A stretch of 53,322 bases of DNA, taken from positions 1 to 53,322 of the forward strand of contig JBIOYR010000006.1 of NCBI GenBank assembly GCA_044870245.1, written 5' to 3'. Position numbers and translations under genes: made by a program. Position 1 is the stretch's first letter, and every line of letters starts with the position of its first letter. This DNA is from DATAFF01 sp044870245 (GTDB taxonomy: Bacteria; Pseudomonadota; Alphaproteobacteria; Rhizobiales; Aestuariivirgaceae). Under the pieces are notes generated by a model. That model had not been told where the DNA came from, ran no database searches, and was given only the letters and a program-made list of their open reading frames with translations. Positions 34,340-43,179 of the stretch are shown one piece after another.

Positions 34340-35926
34340 TCACAACACGCTCGTCCAGCGCGGATCGCCGGGTTCCATGACCTCGCGCGGCAGCTTGATA
34401 TCGTGCCTGGCCCGGATCCTTTCATCGATGTCGCGCGGAATATGGTCGGGATAGTGCGTCGACAGGATCTCGCGCTTGCGGGCGGCGGCGCGCTCGACGA
34501 TGTCGGGCTTGCCGGCCTCGTTCCATTCCTTGGGCGACATGCGGTTGCCGACTCCGGGATAGATATATTCCTTCTGCATGAGCGTGAGCGTCTGGCCATG
34601 ACCGAGATAATGGCCGGGGCCGTTGAGGCACACGTCGCGGATCACCTCGACCGACAGCGTATCGTCATTGACCTCGATGCCGCGCACATTGCGGTTGATC
34701 GAGCCCAGCATGTCGTTGTCGATGATCAGGCTTTCCAGGCAGAAGCCGAGCAGCGAGGCATGCATGCCGGCCGCTTCATAGAGAAGGTTGAGCCCGGTGG
34801 CGGCCGCCAGCGCCGCGGTCACGCCCTTCTCGCCGCCGGCCTGCATGTCGGGCAGCTTGCTGTCGCTCATGCCGGCGGCGGAGCCGACCGTCAGGTCGTA
34901 GAAATGGCCCATCTGGGCGCATGCCGAGGTGATCAGCGCCTGCTCGCCCGAGCCGCCCGACATGGCGCCGGTCCTGAGGTCGGAGACGAACGGCCATGGG
35001 CCCCAGATCGCCGGCGCTCCCGGCACCACGGCGTTGATGTAGACGAGGCCGGCCAGGCCTTCGGCGACCGCCTGGACCACCGTTCCGGCGAGTGCGGCGG
35101 GCGAGGTGGCGCCGGCCTGGGCCGCCGACAGCAGCAGCACCGGCATGCCGCCGCGCGCCGCCACTTCGAGGCAGCGGCAGGCATCCTCGGCCCATTTCAT
35201 CGGCGGCACCACGAAGCAGTTGGACTGCGACACGAAGGGCCGCGCCCGCCACGCCTCTTCGCTGCCGGCCACTGCATGAAGGATCTCGAGGCATTCGCTG
35301 ACATGCTCGGCGGCAACCATGCTGGTGCCGACATGCTTCGCGGTGGCGGCGAGGCAGGCATAGAGCGTGTTGATGTCGAGATCGTGCCCCGAGACCATGT
35401 CTCGCGGCACCACCGGGCGCTGATAGAAGTGGATGTGCTCGCAGCAATCGACGATGCGCCCGGCATCATAGAGGTCGATCAGCAGCGACTCGCGATAGGA
35501 GCGGGTGGCCGGCTCGACAATGTGGACGGCAGCGCCGGCGGTGCCGAAATGGACCTTGTTGCCCCATGGCTCGAGATCGTGCTTCGGGTCTCGGCCGCAC
35601 AGCGGAAACCGCCGTGCGGCGCGTGCGATCGTGTCATCCACGAGGCCGCGGGGAATGCGCAGGCGCCCGTCCTCGCCGAGGACGCAGCCGCGCGCCGTCA
35701 TCGCCTCGATGCAGGAGGGGATGGCATTGGCGAAGCCGACCGTTTCGAGGAGCTCGAGCGCCGCCTCATGGATGCGCTCCATGTCGCGCCGCGACAACAG
35801 CTGGTACCGACCGCCTTCCATGCCGGGCCGGACGGCTGCCTCCTCGGTGGGGATCGCCCGCGCCCTGAGCGCCCGGCGCGCCTCGCGGCCGCCGCGTCGG
35901 CGCGACAGATCCTCGACAGTCGACAT
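34340..35926 (-). CDS. MttB-family methyltransferase, paralog A (non-pyrrolysine)
   Basis: A 528-aa TIM-barrel methylamine:corrinoid methyltransferase homologue. ATG 35926 has GAGGTGAG 3 bases before it. Family segments are ALELLETVGFANAIPSC near residue 65, LVYINAVVPGAPAIWGPWPF, TGAMSGGSGEQALITSACAQM and NGPGHYLGHGQTLTLM. The frame has no in-frame TAG, so it lacks pyrrolysine and belongs with the MtgB-like enzymes that demethylate quaternary amines such as glycine betaine. It is the most divergent of the four paralogs here. The N-terminus carries an Arg cluster (LSRRRGGREARRALRARA). It is divergent from a LysR regulator with a palindrome between them. Confidence 0.92.
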   Translation of the reverse strand: MSTVEDLSRRRGGREARRALRARAIPTEEAAVRPGMEGGRYQLLSRRDMERIHEAALELLETVGFANAIPSCIEAMTARGCVLGEDGRLRIPRGLVDDTIARAARRFPLCGRDPKHDLEPWGNKVHFGTAGAAVHIVEPATRSYRESLLIDLYDAGRIVDCCEHIHFYQRPVVPRDMVSGHDLDINTLYACLAATAKHVGTSMVAAEHVSECLEILHAVAGSEEAWRARPFVSQSNCFVVPPMKWAEDACRCLEVAARGGMPVLLLSAAQAGATSPAALAGTVVQAVAEGLAGLVYINAVVPGAPAIWGPWPFVSDLRTGAMSGGSGEQALITSACAQMGHFYDLTVGSAAGMSDSKLPDMQAGGEKGVTAALAAATGLNLLYEAAGMHASLLGFCLESLIIDNDMLGSINRNVRGIEVNDDTLSVEVIRDVCLNGPGHYLGHGQTLTLMQKEYIYPGVGNRMSPKEWNEAGKPDIVERAAARKREILSTHYPDHIPRDIDERIRARHDIKLPREVMEPGDPRWTSVL

Positions 35927-35992
35927 GATCTCACCTCTGTTATGCTGGCTAGATCTCTCACGTCTCGATCTTCGCCGGGAAGTCCCTGCCTG

Positions 35993-36008
35993 TTCAATAA
36001 TTGTTGAA
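35993..36008. promoter_or_regulatory. Inverted repeat in the mttB-A / lysR divergent region
   Basis: TTCAATAATTGTTGAA is an AT-rich palindrome (TTCAA-N6-TTGAA) containing T-N11-A spacing, the usual form of a LysR-type binding site. It lies midway between the two divergent start codons, in an otherwise GC-rich region. Confidence 0.5.
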
Positions 36009-36099
36009 TTAATCTCACCACTATAGCCCCCGTTCACCGCTAACCGGCAGCTAACCCGTTGTGCTATAGGGCGGGTAGCAATCCCGGAGGTGAAGAGAA

Positions 36100-37014
36100 T
36101 TGCCCAGACGTCTGCTGCCGCCGCTCCGTGCCCTCACCGCCTTCGAGGCGGCGGCACGGCTCGGCAGCTTCCGCATGGCGGCCGACGAGCTCGGCATCAC
36201 CCGCTCGGCGGTGAGCCACCAGATCCGGGTCCTGGAGGAGACGCTCGGCCTCGAGCTCTTCCACCGCGATGCCAGGCGCGCGCTCCTGTCGAAGGCCGGC
36301 CATCTCTATTATCCGCCGGTTCGCGACGCCTTCGACCAGATCGAAACCCAGACCCGGCTGCTCCGGCCCGGCAAGGCCGACAATGCCCTGACCGTCCAGG
36401 TCTATGTCACGGTGGCGCTCAAATGGCTGATCCCGCGGCTCCATGATTTCGAGCGGCGGTTCCCCGACATGAAGGTCAAGCTGTCGACCGCCTATTTCGA
36501 CTGGGATCTCGATGAAGCCCATGTCGATTGCGGCCTGATCCTGGCCCGCAACCGGGCGCCGGCGCATCACTATCGCACGCTCTTCTCCTCGCTCCTCACC
36601 CCGATCTGCGCGCCGGCGCTCCTCGAGGGCAGGGATGCGCTGACAGCGCCCGAGGACCTCAGGCGCCACAAGCTGCTCTATGTCTACACCGCCGAGGAGG
36701 ACTGGCGGATCTGGCTCGAGGCGGCCGGCGTCAAGGGGATCGAGCTCTCCGACCGGCTGGCCTTCGACAGCTACATCCTCGCGCAGGAGGCGGCGATCGA
36801 AGGGCGCGGCGTGGCGATGACCATCGGCCCCTTCGCCCGCGAGGAGATCGCGCTCGGCCGCCTCGTTCAGCCCTTCGACCTCAAGGTGCCCCACCGCCAT
36901 TCCTGGGTGTTTGCCTGCGACGCGGCAAACCGTCTCATGCCGAAGATCCGGCGCTTCGAGGCCTGGCTTGCCGAGCAGGTCGCCGAGGATCCCGGGCTTC
37001 GCGACTATCGCTGA
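36100..37014 (+). CDS. LysR-family transcriptional regulator (GcvA-like)
   Basis: A 304-aa regulator. The winged helix is at about residues 8-66 (LTAFEAAARLGSFRMAADEL then SAVSHQIRVLEETLGLELF), followed by a periplasmic-binding-like effector domain. TTG start at 36100 with CGGAGG nine bases upstream. The PLRALTAFEAAARL N-terminus resembles GcvA-type regulators, which sense glycine and related amino acids. It is transcribed with mttB-B (10 bases between) and divergent from mttB-A, so it likely controls both in response to a methylated amine or its product. Confidence 0.92.
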   Translation: MPRRLLPPLRALTAFEAAARLGSFRMAADELGITRSAVSHQIRVLEETLGLELFHRDARRALLSKAGHLYYPPVRDAFDQIETQTRLLRPGKADNALTVQVYVTVALKWLIPRLHDFERRFPDMKVKLSTAYFDWDLDEAHVDCGLILARNRAPAHHYRTLFSSLLTPICAPALLEGRDALTAPEDLRRHKLLYVYTAEEDWRIWLEAAGVKGIELSDRLAFDSYILAQEAAIEGRGVAMTIGPFAREEIALGRLVQPFDLKVPHRHSWVFACDAANRLMPKIRRFEAWLAEQVAEDPGLRDYR

Positions 37015-37024
37015 AAGGAGCGAC

Positions 37025-38590
37025 ATGGCCGATCCGACGACAACCGACCACCGGCATGGACGCGCCGACCGCCGGCGCGGCGGCCGCTCCGGCCAGTCCG
37101 CCGCAGCGCTCAGGCTGGCCCAGAGCCCGAAGCGGCGCTCGAAGCTGCCGTTTCCCCCGCTCGATCTCTTGTCGGCCGACGAGATCGAGAGCATCCACGA
37201 GACCTCGCTCGAGGTCCTGCGGGAGATCGGCATGGAGGTGATGCTGCCCGAGGCGCGCGACCGCCTGAAGGCGGCTGGCGCCGAGGTGCGCTCGAGCCGG
37301 GTGACCTTCCCGCGCGAGCTGGTCGAGAGCGCGCTGCGAACGGCGCCGCAAAGCTTCGTCTTCCACGCCCGCAATCCGGCGAACGATCTCGACATCGGCG
37401 GCGCATCGATCAGCTTCGGCACCGTGGCGAGCGCCCCCAACTGCTCCGATCTCGAAGGCGGGCGGCGCACCGGCACCTTCGCCGATTACGAGAATTTCCT
37501 GAAGCTCGCCCAGCTCTTCAACTGCATCGACTTCATCTCCGGCTACCCGGTCGAGCCGATCGACCTTCATCCCTCGGTCCGCCATCTCGATGCGCTTCAA
37601 GCCATGGCGGTCATGACCGACAAGCCGTTTCACGCCTATTCGCTGGGGCGCGAGCGCATCACCGACGGCATCGAGATCGCCCGCATCGCGCGGGGCATCT
37701 CGCCCGATCAGCTCGAGCGCGAGCCCTCGCTCTTCTCCATCATCAACACCAACTCGCCGTTGAAGCTCGATGTGCCGATGCTCCAGGGCATCATCGAGAT
37801 GTCGGCGCGGAACCAGATCATCTGCGTCACGCCGTTCACCCTTGCCGGCGCCATGGCGCCGGTCACGCTCGCCGGCGCCTTGGTCGAGCAGAATGCCGAG
37901 GCGCTCGCCGGCCTGGTGATGACGCAGGTGGTGCGCCAGGGCGCGCCCTTCATCTATGGCGGCTTCACCTCCAATGTCGACATGAAGTCGGGAGCGCCCG
38001 CCTTCGGGACGCCCGAATATATGAAGGCGGCGATCATCGGCGGTCAGCTGGCGCGGCGCTACGATCTCCCCTATCGCACCTCCAACACCTGCGCCGCCAA
38101 TGCGGTCGATGCCCAGTCGGCCTATGAATCGGTGTTCTCGCTATGGGGCGCGGTGATGGGCGGCGGCAACATCGTGATGCATGGCGCCGGCTGGATGGAG
38201 GGCGGGCTCGTCGCCTCCTTCGAGAAATTCGTGCTCGATTGCGATCTCATCCAGATGGTCGAGGCGTTCCTGGCGCCGCTCGCGGTCGACAGCGAGGCGC
38301 TCGGGCTCGACGCCATCCGCGAGGTCGGTCCCGGCGGGCATTTCTTCGGCGCCGCCCACACGCTGGCGCGCTACGAGCACGCCTTTTATGCGCCGCTGAT
38401 CTCCGATTGGCGGAACTTCCAGCAATGGGTCGCGGCCGGCAGGCCGGAGGCGCACCACAAGGCGAACCAGCTCTATCGCCAGGCGCTCGCCCAATATGAA
38501 GCGCCGCCGATCGACCAGGCGATCGCCGAGGAGCTCGCGGCCTTCGTCAGCAGGCGCAAGGAGGAGGGCGGCGTGCCGACGGATTTCTGA
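37025..38590 (+). CDS. MttB-family methyltransferase, paralog B (non-pyrrolysine)
   Basis: A 521-aa protein with AAAGGAG 4 bases before ATG 37025. Segments include SLEVLREIGMEVMLPEA, INTNSPLKLDVPMLQG, TPFTLAGAMAPVTLAGAL, IYGGFTSNVDMKSGAPAFG and REVGPGGHFFGAAHTL. No in-frame TAG. Long identical stretches show it is a close sister of paralog C at 40286. The N-terminal extension is Arg-rich (HRHGRADRRRGGRSGQ), upstream of the first conserved helix. It probably transfers a methyl group from a quaternary amine to the corrinoid protein; the substrate is unknown. Confidence 0.93.
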   Translation: MADPTTTDHRHGRADRRRGGRSGQSAAALRLAQSPKRRSKLPFPPLDLLSADEIESIHETSLEVLREIGMEVMLPEARDRLKAAGAEVRSSRVTFPRELVESALRTAPQSFVFHARNPANDLDIGGASISFGTVASAPNCSDLEGGRRTGTFADYENFLKLAQLFNCIDFISGYPVEPIDLHPSVRHLDALQAMAVMTDKPFHAYSLGRERITDGIEIARIARGISPDQLEREPSLFSIINTNSPLKLDVPMLQGIIEMSARNQIICVTPFTLAGAMAPVTLAGALVEQNAEALAGLVMTQVVRQGAPFIYGGFTSNVDMKSGAPAFGTPEYMKAAIIGGQLARRYDLPYRTSNTCAANAVDAQSAYESVFSLWGAVMGGGNIVMHGAGWMEGGLVASFEKFVLDCDLIQMVEAFLAPLAVDSEALGLDAIREVGPGGHFFGAAHTLARYEHAFYAPLISDWRNFQQWVAAGRPEAHHKANQLYRQALAQYEAPPIDQAIAEELAAFVSRRKEEGGVPTDF

Positions 38591-38611
38591 TGGGCACTGC
38601 AACTCTCCGCA

Positions 38612-39073
38612 TCATGCCACCGCCAGCTCCGAGCAGGTCTCGTCCTTCACGCGCCATCCATGTTCCCACTCGACAATCTTTTGATGTTCGACGCTTTCAA
38701 GCTGAGCAAACTTTTCGACGATGGATCTGATCGGCTCCTCGCCGATTGCAAAGTCGGCATAAATCACGCGAATGAGTCGATCGGCCATTCCTGGCAGCGG
38801 CTTTGACCGCGCGCGTTCCCACCGCAGAACGGTCAGTTCCTTGACACCCAGAAGCACTGCCATGCGAGCTTGCGACAGATCCATTTCCAGTCTCAGAAAA
38901 CGGAACTCCGCTCCATTGAGTGCGTGCGCCTGCTTGATGAGAGAGGACGCGATCAATTCGTGAAGCTGATCTGAATTTTCGATCGACACGCCCGTGCCGT
39001 AGTCGGTTTCGTGGATCGTGTAACCATTGAACAGGAACACGTTATCCAGTCCGCATTCCAAGTAGTGATACAT
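38612..39073 (-). CDS. XRE-type HTH protein, putative antitoxin
   Basis: A 153-aa protein with a C-terminal-half helix-turn-helix (RLEMDLSQARMAVLLGVKEL then TVLRWERARSKPLPG). The N-terminal 50 residues (YHYLECGLDNVFLFNGYTIH) are a YgiT/MqsA-reminiscent segment without zinc Cys pairs. ATG 39073 has AAGGGAG 7 bases upstream. It follows the DUF4258-like gene by 27 bases, making a toxin-first pair. Its codon use is less GC-biased than the flanking mttB genes. Confidence 0.8.
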   Translation of the reverse strand: MYHYLECGLDNVFLFNGYTIHETDYGTGVSIENSDQLHELIASSLIKQAHALNGAEFRFLRLEMDLSQARMAVLLGVKELTVLRWERARSKPLPGMADRLIRVIYADFAIGEEPIRSIVEKFAQLESVEHQKIVEWEHGWRVKDETCSELAVA

Positions 39074-39100
39074 TTTGATACTCCCTTGAGGGAATTCAGT

Positions 39101-39406
39101 TCAGTGGTTCGATCTCACAATGAGCTTGCCATCCCGCACGATCACAACACACCGGATCCGTTCTCCGGCTGCGTGACGAACCAGCGTCACTTGCCATTCC
39201 AGCCGTTCGTTCTTGAACGGTCCTTCCTCTATCGTTCCCATTTGGCAACATCTCTCGATCTGCCTTCTGGTGATGCCGCGCCGCCTTCCTTTCTTGCGAG
39301 GAGAGTCGAGAACGACGATATTCCCGCTCACACTCGCGATGGCCCTGATTTCCGCGAGCGAAGGCCGCTTCTCGGCAGCCTTCGACTTCCGAAACTTGTC
39401 CCGCAT
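39101..39406 (-). CDS. DUF4258-like small protein, putative toxin
   Basis: A 101-aa basic protein. The segment GITRRQIERCCQMGTIEEGP followed by EWQVTLVRHAAGERIRCVVI and a terminal IVRSNH resembles DUF4258 / BrnT-RelE-like folds, where the helix-plus-sheet core cleaves mRNA. AGGA lies 9 bases before ATG 39406. It is first gene of a two-gene unit with an XRE protein. Type II toxin identity is inferred from family resemblance and context only. Confidence 0.65.
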   Translation of the reverse strand: MRDKFRKSKAAEKRPSLAEIRAIASVSGNIVVLDSPRKKGRRRGITRRQIERCCQMGTIEEGPFKNERLEWQVTLVRHAAGERIRCVVIVRDGKLIVRSNH

Positions 39407-39584
39407 CGGGGATATTTCCTATCATTTAGATAGTATCCCGTCTACTGCAACCAGTGGATGAATGCAAATAGTGAGTGCCAGCGATGCGCAGCTTTCTTTA
39501 CGAATGGCCGCAAAGCGAAAAGGCGCGCCATCGCTCGCGCGCCCTTGGATCGTTGGAGGATTCGAATTCTGAGTATGGTGGCGG

Positions 39585-40205
39585 CTACCCCGGCTGCCGC
39601 AGCGCCGCATCGCGCTCATTGGCGCGTCTGAGCGCCGGGCGCTCCTCGAGCTCGGCCACATACTCCTTGAACCGCGGCCGTGGCTCGATCAGGCCGAACA
39701 TCATGCCCCAGCGCAGGCCCGAGCCGATCACCACATCGGCGGCGGTGAACTGCTTGCCCATGAGATGGGGTCCGGGCTTCAGGCCGCTCTCGATGACGTC
39801 GAGCACCTGCGGCAGCGGCCGCCAGCCGACCGCCTGCGGCCGCGGCGGGGTGGCGCGCGGATGATTCTGGTCGGTTATCGCCGGCTCGAGCCCGCTCGGG
39901 CCGAAGAACAGCCATTTGAGATAAACGCCGCGCTCCGGCCGGCCGATCGGAATGCTGAGGCCGGCCTTGGGGAACTCGTCGGCGAGATAGGTGCAGATCG
40001 CCGCCACCTCGGTCACCATCACGCCCTTGTGGCCGAGGGCCGGGACCTTGCCCATCGGATTGACGGCGGCATAGTCGGCCGTCAGCTGATCGCCCTTGGC
40101 GAGGTCGATGAGCTTGAGGTCATAGGGTTGGCCAAGCTCCTCCATCATCCACAGCGTGATGGAGGAACGCGACGGGCTGGCATGGAACAGTGTGAGGTCG
40201 GTCAT
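39585..40205 (-). CDS. Glutathione S-transferase family protein
   Basis: A 206-aa protein. The N-terminal thioredoxin fold has SPSRSSITLWMMEELGQPYD, NPMGKVPAL with the cis-Pro, and VTEVAAICTYLAD (glutathione gamma-glutamyl site). A helical C-terminal domain follows (ADVVIGSGLRWGMMFG). Substrate unknown. It lies between the toxin-antitoxin-like pair and mttB-C, divergent from the latter with 80 bases between. Confidence 0.92.
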   Translation of the reverse strand: MTDLTLFHASPSRSSITLWMMEELGQPYDLKLIDLAKGDQLTADYAAVNPMGKVPALGHKGVMVTEVAAICTYLADEFPKAGLSIPIGRPERGVYLKWLFFGPSGLEPAITDQNHPRATPPRPQAVGWRPLPQVLDVIESGLKPGPHLMGKQFTAADVVIGSGLRWGMMFGLIEPRPRFKEYVAELEERPALRRANERDAALRQPG

Positions 40206-40285
40206 GGCGCGGGAAGCTGCCGCCTTCTTGTGACACGATTGTGGCCGGGTCTATGCTGGTCGTCGATCAATCATTACAGGAGCTG

Positions 40286-41815
40286 ATGATGGAACGGCGC
40301 GAGAGGCGGCAGCGGCGAAGCAGCGGTGAGAAGCCGCCGCTGGCGCAGCTGCCATGGAAGCAGCCGCGCCGGCATTTCGCGCCGTTGCGCCTCCTCTCCG
40401 ACGATCAGATCGAGACCATCCACAAGGCATCGCTCGATCTCCTCGAGGAGATCGGCATGGACATTCTCAATCCCGAGGCGCGGCAGATCTTTTCGAGGGC
40501 CGGCGCCAAGGTCGATGGCGAGCGCGTCCGCATCGGCCGCGACATCGTCGAGGCCGCCATCGGAACGGCGCCCGAGGAATTCACCTTCCATGCGCGCAAC
40601 CCGGACCGGTCGATCCGCATCGGCGGCAATTGGATTGCCTTCGCGCCGGTCGGCGGGCCGCCGAACGTCTCCGACGCCGATCATGGCCGGCGCCCCGGCA
40701 CCTTCGAGGACAATGCCAACTTCATCAGGCTGGCGCAGCATTTCAACTGCATCCACACCGCCGGCGGCGGCTCGACGGACGCCCTCGATGTTCATGCCTC
40801 GGTGCGGCACCTGCGGATCGGCCTGAACAAGGTGCTGCTCTCCGACAAGGTCCTGTTCACCGCCTCGACCGGCCGCGCCAGGCTGTTCGACGGCATGGAG
40901 ATGGCGCGGATCGCCCGCGGCGTGCCGCCCGAGCAGTTCGAGAGCGAGCCGTCGGTCTTCACCATGATCAACACCAACTCGCCGCTGAAGCTCGATGGCC
41001 CGATGGCGATGGGCGTGATCGAGATGGCCCGCCACGGCCAGATCACCTGCGTGACCCCGTTCACGCTCGCCGGCGCCATGGCGCCGGTCACGCTCGCCGG
41101 CGCCCTTGCCGAGCAGAATGCCGAGGCGCTGGCCGGCCTTGCGCTCAACCAGCTGGCGCGGCCGGGCGCTCCCTTCATCTATGGCGGCTTCACCTCCAAT
41201 GTCGACATGAAGTCCGGCGCCCCCGCCTTCGGGACGCCGGAATACATGAAGGCGGCGATTGCCGGTGGCCAGATGGCGCGCCGCTACCGGCTGCCCTATC
41301 GCACCTCCAACACCTGTGCCGCCAATGCGGTCGATGCCCAGGCCGCCTATGAGTCGGTCTTCTCGCTGTGGGGCGCCATCATGGGCGGCGGCAATCTCAT
41401 CATGCACGCGGCCGGCTGGATGGAGGGCGGTCTGGTCGGCGCCTATGAGAAATTCGCCCTCGACTGTGATCTCCTGCAGATGCTCGAAAGCTTCCTCGTG
41501 CCGCTCGACACCAGCGAAGAAGCGCTGGGTCTCGACGCCATTCGCGAGGTTGGTCCGGGCGGTCACTTCTTCGGCGCGGCCCACACGCTTCAGCGCTATG
41601 CCACCGCTTTCTATGCGCCGATGGTGTCGGACTGGCGGAACTTCCAGCAATGGGACGCCGCCGGCCGGCCGCTCGCCGATCAGAAGGCCAATGCCATCTG
41701 GAAGCAGGCGCTTGCCGAATATCGCGAGCCGGCGATCGAGCCGGCGATCAGGGAGGAGCTCGTCGCCTTCGTCGAGCGCCGGATCGGTGAAGGTGGGGAG
41801 AAGACTGATTTTTAG
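40286..41815 (+). CDS. MttB-family methyltransferase, paralog C (non-pyrrolysine)
   Basis: A 509-aa protein. AGGAG lies 3 bases before ATG 40286 and 6 before the next ATG at 40289. It is very similar to paralog B across INTNSPLKLDGPM, CVTPFTLAGAMAPVTLAGAL, IYGGFTSNVDMKSGAPAFG and TSNTCAANAVDAQAAYES. The N-terminus begins MMERRERRQRRSSGEK, an Arg-rich head of the same kind as on the other paralogs but with different sequence. No in-frame TAG. It and paralog B appear to be a duplication now separated by the toxin-antitoxin-like pair and the GST. The stop codon TAG is the first triplet of a heptamer repeat. Confidence 0.93.
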   Translation: MMERRERRQRRSSGEKPPLAQLPWKQPRRHFAPLRLLSDDQIETIHKASLDLLEEIGMDILNPEARQIFSRAGAKVDGERVRIGRDIVEAAIGTAPEEFTFHARNPDRSIRIGGNWIAFAPVGGPPNVSDADHGRRPGTFEDNANFIRLAQHFNCIHTAGGGSTDALDVHASVRHLRIGLNKVLLSDKVLFTASTGRARLFDGMEMARIARGVPPEQFESEPSVFTMINTNSPLKLDGPMAMGVIEMARHGQITCVTPFTLAGAMAPVTLAGALAEQNAEALAGLALNQLARPGAPFIYGGFTSNVDMKSGAPAFGTPEYMKAAIAGGQMARRYRLPYRTSNTCAANAVDAQAAYESVFSLWGAIMGGGNLIMHAAGWMEGGLVGAYEKFALDCDLLQMLESFLVPLDTSEEALGLDAIREVGPGGHFFGAAHTLQRYATAFYAPMVSDWRNFQQWDAAGRPLADQKANAIWKQALAEYREPAIEPAIREELVAFVERRIGEGGEKTDF

Positions 41816-41884
41816 GCAGTTGGCAGATAGGCAGTAGGTCGTGAGTGATGCTCTTGCCTACTGCCTACTGCCTAATGCCTAACG
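41813..41884. repeat. TAGGCAG-heptamer hairpin repeat
   Basis: The left arm starts in the mttB-C stop codon (TAGGCAG TTGGCAG ATAGGCAG TAGG). The right arm is TTGCCTA CTGCCTA CTGCCTA ATGCCTA and ends two bases from the stop codon of the convergent Tyr/Gly-rich gene. The element thus fills the whole space between two converging stop codons. Confidence 0.87.
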
Positions 41885-41885
41885 C

Positions 41886-42341
41886 TTACCAGCGCCGCCA
41901 ATGGCCTCCGCCTCGCCAGCCCCAATGGCGATGGCCCCAGCCGCCGCCCCAGCCCCAACCGCCAAACGGAACGCCGATGCCGAAGCTGATCGCCGGCGCG
42001 CCATAGGCGTAGGGGTAGCCATAGCCATAGCCGCCGTAGGGATAGTCATAGTCATAGGCGTATGGATAGCCGTAGCCGTAGCCATAGGACCGGTAATAAG
42101 GCCGGTATGGACGATAATAGCCGCCATAGAAGCGACGGTGAGGGTATCGTCGATAGCCGTAGCCATAGCGATTTCGGTAATATTTGCGGCGATACGCCAC
42201 TTCCTCGGCCGGCTTTGCCACACCGTGATCGGTGAGCAGGGCAGGCTGAGCCATCGGCGTGAGGGCATTGGCCGGCGAGGCAAAGAAGCCTCCAACGGCC
42301 ATTGCCGCCGCAAGCAAGGATATTCTGGCAGACGACATCAT
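41886..42341 (-). CDS. Secreted Tyr/Gly/Arg-rich low-complexity protein
   Basis: A 151-aa protein with a Sec signal peptide (ISLLAAAMAVGGFFASPANA, cleavage near ANA-LT). The mature part after residue 50 consists of short repeats rich in Tyr, Gly, Arg and Pro, ending in Trp/Gly/His (WGWGGGWGHRHWGWRGG). GGAG lies 7 bases upstream of ATG 42341. Similar small Tyr/Gly-rich exported proteins are common and uncharacterised in Hyphomicrobiales; a cell-surface or metal-binding role is possible. Confidence 0.75.
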   Translation of the reverse strand: MMSSARISLLAAAMAVGGFFASPANALTPMAQPALLTDHGVAKPAEEVAYRRKYYRNRYGYGYRRYPHRRFYGGYYRPYRPYYRSYGYGYGYPYAYDYDYPYGGYGYGYPYAYGAPAISFGIGVPFGGWGWGGGWGHRHWGWRGGGHWRRW

Positions 42342-42520
42342 TGCTGAACTCCTTAACGTTTAGCCAGAACGACGGGCTGAAATTCTAACGTTCGGGGCAC
42401 GCCCTCTGTTTCATCTACGCCAAAACATGGCAAACCATTCAGTCCAGCATTGCAGCCGGGGCAAGCATGATTTAGGCTTAATTGGGGCAGGAACAGACGG
42501 CGACCTGGCGGGAGCGGATA

Positions 42521-43120
42521 GTGGCAGGGACGAAGCGGTTCGAGCCATCAGAGGCTCTGGATCGGGCAGTGCGCGTATTCTGGGAGCGCGGATTCGAGGG
42601 CGCCTCCTACTCCGAGCTGACGAGCGCGACCGGGCTCAACAAGTCGAGCCTCTACAACGCCTTTGGCGACAAGCAGGCGCTCTACATCAAATGCCTGGAG
42701 CGCTTTTCCGAGACCGTCGGGGCGCCGGAGATGGCCACTCTCGAACGTCCGGATTTCGCCGATGCCATTGCCAGCTTCTTCGAGGGCATGGTGCGGCGGA
42801 TGAACGATGTCGCGTCACCGCGCGGCTGCCTGATGACCATGGCGGCGCTGGAGCTGGGCGGGACCGAGGGGGCGATCGGCACGATCATTCGCAGCAATCT
42901 CCAGCAATGGGCCGCGGCCTTGCGGGCCCGCTGCGACCGGGCGGTGCGCGACGGCGAGCTGCCGCCCGACACCGACACGGAGGCACTGGCCTCGCTGTTC
43001 CTGGCAGTCATGCGCGGCCTGCCGCCCCTCAATCGCGGCTTTGGCGATCTCAGCGCCAGCGCGCTCGCCGTCAAGGCGCTGCTGCAGATGCTCACTTCAG
43101 CACCACGGCTCACCCGATGA
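42521..43120 (+). CDS. TetR/AcrR-family transcriptional regulator
   Basis: A 199-aa regulator. The N-terminal HTH is SYSELTSATGLNKSSLYNAF. I chose GTG 42521 because GGAG lies 6 bases upstream; the TTG at 42482 has no ribosome site. The C-terminal ligand domain includes SPRGCLMTMAALELGG, seen in the AcrR/ComR-like subgroup. No target operator was identified; the nearest genes are the reductive-activator operon (convergent) and the Tyr/Gly-rich gene (divergent). Confidence 0.9.
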   Translation: MAGTKRFEPSEALDRAVRVFWERGFEGASYSELTSATGLNKSSLYNAFGDKQALYIKCLERFSETVGAPEMATLERPDFADAIASFFEGMVRRMNDVASPRGCLMTMAALELGGTEGAIGTIIRSNLQQWAAALRARCDRAVRDGELPPDTDTEALASLFLAVMRGLPPLNRGFGDLSASALAVKALLQMLTSAPRLTR

Positions 43121-43131
43121 AGGCTCTTCTT

Positions 43132-43167
43132 ACTCCCCTCTCCCCGCGTCAGCGTGGGAGAGGGTGG
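43132..43167. repeat. Palindromic intergenic repeat (CTCTCCC / GGGAGAG type), copy 2
   Basis: 36 bases identical to 34119-34154 in the window: CCCTCTCCC-CGCGTCAGCG-TGGGAGAGGG with flanks. It sits between the convergent TetR gene and the ASKHA gene, 13 bases from the latter's stop. Confidence 0.85.
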
Positions 43168-43179
43168 TAACGGGGCGGC

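Noticed and set aside
39520..39600. tRNA-like segment (GGATTCGAATTCT) near the toxin-antitoxin-like pair, possible attachment site
   Set aside because: The arms around the TTCGAAT loop do not pair and no acceptor or anticodon stems can be drawn; no flanking direct repeat was seen.
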